Positions 31,672-33,328 of a stretch of DNA of 33,328 bases are shown piece after piece. A program made the translations under genes and the position numbers. The stretch comes from Bryobacterales bacterium (lineage in GTDB: Bacteria; Acidobacteriota; Terriglobia; Bryobacterales; Bryobacteraceae), in NCBI GenBank assembly GCA_025350625.1, contig JANXXL010000227.1, positions 1 through 33,328 on the forward strand. Direction: 5' to 3'. How positions within the stretch are numbered: position 1 is the stretch's first letter; every line of letters begins with the position of its first letter. The notes under the pieces were generated by a model. The model saw only the letters and a program-made list of their open reading frames with translations, was not told where the DNA came from and searched no databases.

Positions 31672-33065
31672 ACACTAAATCTACTCCCACGATCCCGGCT
31701 ATGATCTTGCTGTTGCTGGCTTGCGCCGCATCGCTCGCGGGACAAGCGCAGGGAGATATCGTCGGCAGAATCAGTTCTGCGGAACGCCCCGCCATAGCAG
31801 TGGCCGATATGCGGGGGACCGGCGACGCGCAGCGCAACATGGATACTTTCAACTCCACGTTGTGGGATGAACTCTCGAACGCGGGGATTTTGAAGATGGT
31901 GGCGAAGAGCGTGTACCCGCTTGAAGTGCCGCAGCGCCCGCAGGATTTCAAGCCGCCTGCCGTTCCCGCAAACGCGCGTCGCGGGCAGCCGCCGGTGCGA
32001 ACCGGTCCGTGGCTGACGGACTGGTCGGGGCCTCCGGTGAGCGCGAACTATCTGGCGTTTGGATATACCGCGGCACAGGACGGCAGACTGGTTCTATACG
32101 GATGGCTGTTCAATACCGGGCAGCAGGATGTTACCACCGCGCAGGTAATCGGCAAGCTGTACTTTGGTTCGCTCAATGCCGACGGCGCCAAAAAAGTGGC
32201 GCGCGATTTCGCCGCCGATATCCTGCAGCAGTTCGGCGCCAAGAGCCTGGCCGGGACCAAGATCTATTTCGTATCGGACCGCAGCGGCGCCAAAGAAATC
32301 TGGTCTATGGATTACGACGGGTCGCATCAGCAGCGCTTGACCCAATACAATTCGACATCCAGCATGCCGGCGGTCTCGCCCGACGGCAAGTTATTCGCGT
32401 TTACCACCTATGCCGGAGGGAACCCCCAGATTCGTGTGCACTCCGTCGAGACCGGCCGCAGACTTCCGTTCTACAATCCGGTTTCATCCGTGGTTGAAAC
32501 ACCCGAATTCATGCCCGACGGGAAACAAATGCTGTTCGCGACTGCGGTCAACGGCTGGGTGCAGATTTGTGTTGCCGGCACCGACGGCAGCAATTTCCGG
32601 CGGATTTCAAACGTGCGGGCGATCGAGGTATCTCCTAAAGTGAATCCGAAAACTGCCAGCGATATGCTGTTTATCTCAGGACGCGGCGGCCGTCAGCAGA
32701 TGTGGCACATGAACCTGGACGGCACCGATATGCAGCAGTTCACCACCGGCGAGGGTGATGTCGCGAACCCTGCCTGGAGCCCCAGCGGCCAGCAGATCGC
32801 TTTTGCGTGGACCCGCGGTTATGAACCCGGAAATTTCAATATTTTTGTGATGGACGTAGCCACCCGCAAGCCGGTGCAGCTGACGCAGGGCAGCGGGCGT
32901 AACGAGAACCCCTGGTGGGCGCCCGACGGCGTGCATCTGGTGTTCACATCCAAGCGCGGGGCGTCCACCCAGATCTATACCATGCTGTCCGACGGCAGCA
33001 ATGTGCAGCAGTTAACCACTCAGGGAAATAACATTCAGCCTGTATGGGCAAACGGAGTAAACTAA
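31668..33065 (+). CDS. tolB: Tol-Pal system beta-propeller protein TolB
   Basis: A signal peptide (IPAMILLLLACAASLAGQ) precedes an N-terminal TolB domain (IAVADMRGTGDAQRNMDTFNSTLWDELSNAGILKMV). Beta-propeller repeats follow with the PD40/TolB pattern: IYFVSDRSGAKEIW, MPAVSPDGKLFAFTTY, DMLFISGRGGRQQMW, ANPAWSPSGQQIAFAW, ENPWWAPDGVHLVFTSKRG. TolB shuttles between the outer-membrane lipoprotein Pal and TolA in the periplasm. The ATG overlaps the previous stop (ATGA). A Pal-like gene begins 87 bases downstream after an intervening small hairpin. The 465-residue length is somewhat longer than E. coli TolB (430). Confidence 0.94.
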   Translation: MNTKSTPTIPAMILLLLACAASLAGQAQGDIVGRISSAERPAIAVADMRGTGDAQRNMDTFNSTLWDELSNAGILKMVAKSVYPLEVPQRPQDFKPPAVPANARRGQPPVRTGPWLTDWSGPPVSANYLAFGYTAAQDGRLVLYGWLFNTGQQDVTTAQVIGKLYFGSLNADGAKKVARDFAADILQQFGAKSLAGTKIYFVSDRSGAKEIWSMDYDGSHQQRLTQYNSTSSMPAVSPDGKLFAFTTYAGGNPQIRVHSVETGRRLPFYNPVSSVVETPEFMPDGKQMLFATAVNGWVQICVAGTDGSNFRRISNVRAIEVSPKVNPKTASDMLFISGRGGRQQMWHMNLDGTDMQQFTTGEGDVANPAWSPSGQQIAFAWTRGYEPGNFNIFVMDVATRKPVQLTQGSGRNENPWWAPDGVHLVFTSKRGASTQIYTMLSDGSNVQQLTTQGNNIQPVWANGVN

Positions 33066-33083
33066 CTCACAGGCGTTTTTCAA

Positions 33084-33108
33084 GGATCGGCCGTTTTCGG
33101 AAAGATCC
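33084..33108 (+). other. Small inverted repeat between tolB and the Pal-like gene
   Basis: GGATC (33084-33088) and GATCC (33104-33108) enclose a second short CCG/CGG pairing around TTTT. No T run follows, so it may modulate transcription into the next gene and is unlikely to end it. Confidence 0.3.
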
Positions 33109-33152
33109 ATGCGTATCAGTCCGCGAATAAGTCAAGGAGGCACGTCAAATCA

Positions 33153-33328
33153 ATGCGAATGAATCAGAGAACACTGAGTGCAGCGGTGTTCGCCGGAGTG
33201 TTAATGCTGTCGGTGAGCGCGTGTAAGAAGAAAATACCCGCGCCCCCGCCACCACCGCCGACAGTTGTAACCCCACCGGCGCCGCCGGCGGCCCCCGCAG
33301 CGCGGATTACCAATTTCAGCGCGGAGCC
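33153..33328 (+). CDS. pal: Pal-like outer-membrane lipoprotein (3' partial)
   Basis: The frame runs off the window end. It starts with a short signal peptide (SAAVFAGVLMLSVSAC) whose VSA-C lipobox predicts a lipoprotein, then KKK and a long Pro/Ala-rich linker, and then ARITNFSAE. The Pal/OmpA peptidoglycan-binding domain would lie beyond the window and is not seen. Position directly after tolB is the main reason for the name. ATG 33153 and ATG 33159 are both in frame; AAGGAGG at 33134-33140 is rather far (12 and 18 bases). In acidobacterial Pal proteins an extra Ig-like module often precedes OmpA, and ITNFSAE could be its beginning. Confidence 0.8.
   Translation, partial: MRMNQRTLSAAVFAGVLMLSVSACKKKIPAPPPPPPTVVTPPAPPAAPAARITNFSAE

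Overview
The window looks like chromosomal DNA from an Acidobacteriota, most likely a Solibacter/Bryobacter-type soil bacterium. The evidence is indirect. It is GC-rich and has a tandem pair of secreted VWA proteins of the type often called 'VWFA-related Acidobacterial domain'. It also has secreted carboxypeptidase-regulatory-like proteins, several quinoprotein and NHL propellers, and a Gram-negative envelope set (LptE, Tol-Pal). No rRNA, plasmid, phage or transposase gene is visible, so the assignment rests on gene content alone.

Layout. (1) 1-2422, plus strand: the end of a glycosyltransferase-methyltransferase fusion, an NAD-dependent sugar epimerase and a low-molecular-weight phosphatase/arsenate-reductase-like protein, closely spaced and followed by tRNA-Leu(CAG). 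(2) 2827-10187: a block of six genes on both strands whose products all carry export signals. They are a double VOC-domain protein, an NHL-like propeller, an NTF2/SnoaL-like protein, two different PQQ quinoprotein dehydrogenases and a Tat-exported alpha/beta-hydrolase with Lys at the nucleophile position. This is the best candidate here for an undescribed system: a periplasmic oxidation module of unknown substrate. (3) 10325-16573: a secreted unknown protein, a tandem pair of carboxypeptidase-regulatory-like proteins, a tRNA 3' fragment, an NHL propeller protein, tRNA-Val(GAC) and a small zinc-ribbon membrane protein. (4) 16697-23294, plus strand: an M1 peptidase, then a tight run of phosphatidylserine decarboxylase, phosphatidylserine synthase, an aspartate-semialdehyde-dehydrogenase-like protein, LptE and DNA polymerase III delta. 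Most junctions there overlap by a few bases. (5) 23335-29582, minus strand: an exported metallo-beta-lactamase-fold hydrolase, a DinB/DUF1801/small-protein operon, the two VWA proteins and RecN. (6) 29705-end, plus strand: a Tol-Pal operon (TolQ, TolR, a TonB/TolA-like protein, TolB, and the start of a Pal-like lipoprotein).

Together, groups 4 and 6 are envelope housekeeping: phospholipid head-group synthesis, LPS transport and outer-membrane tethering. Group 2 is accessory and metabolic. Many true starts are GTG or TTG, and I chose them from Shine-Dalgarno spacing, signal peptides and overlaps with the preceding gene. All family assignments come from reading motifs by eye; no database search was run.
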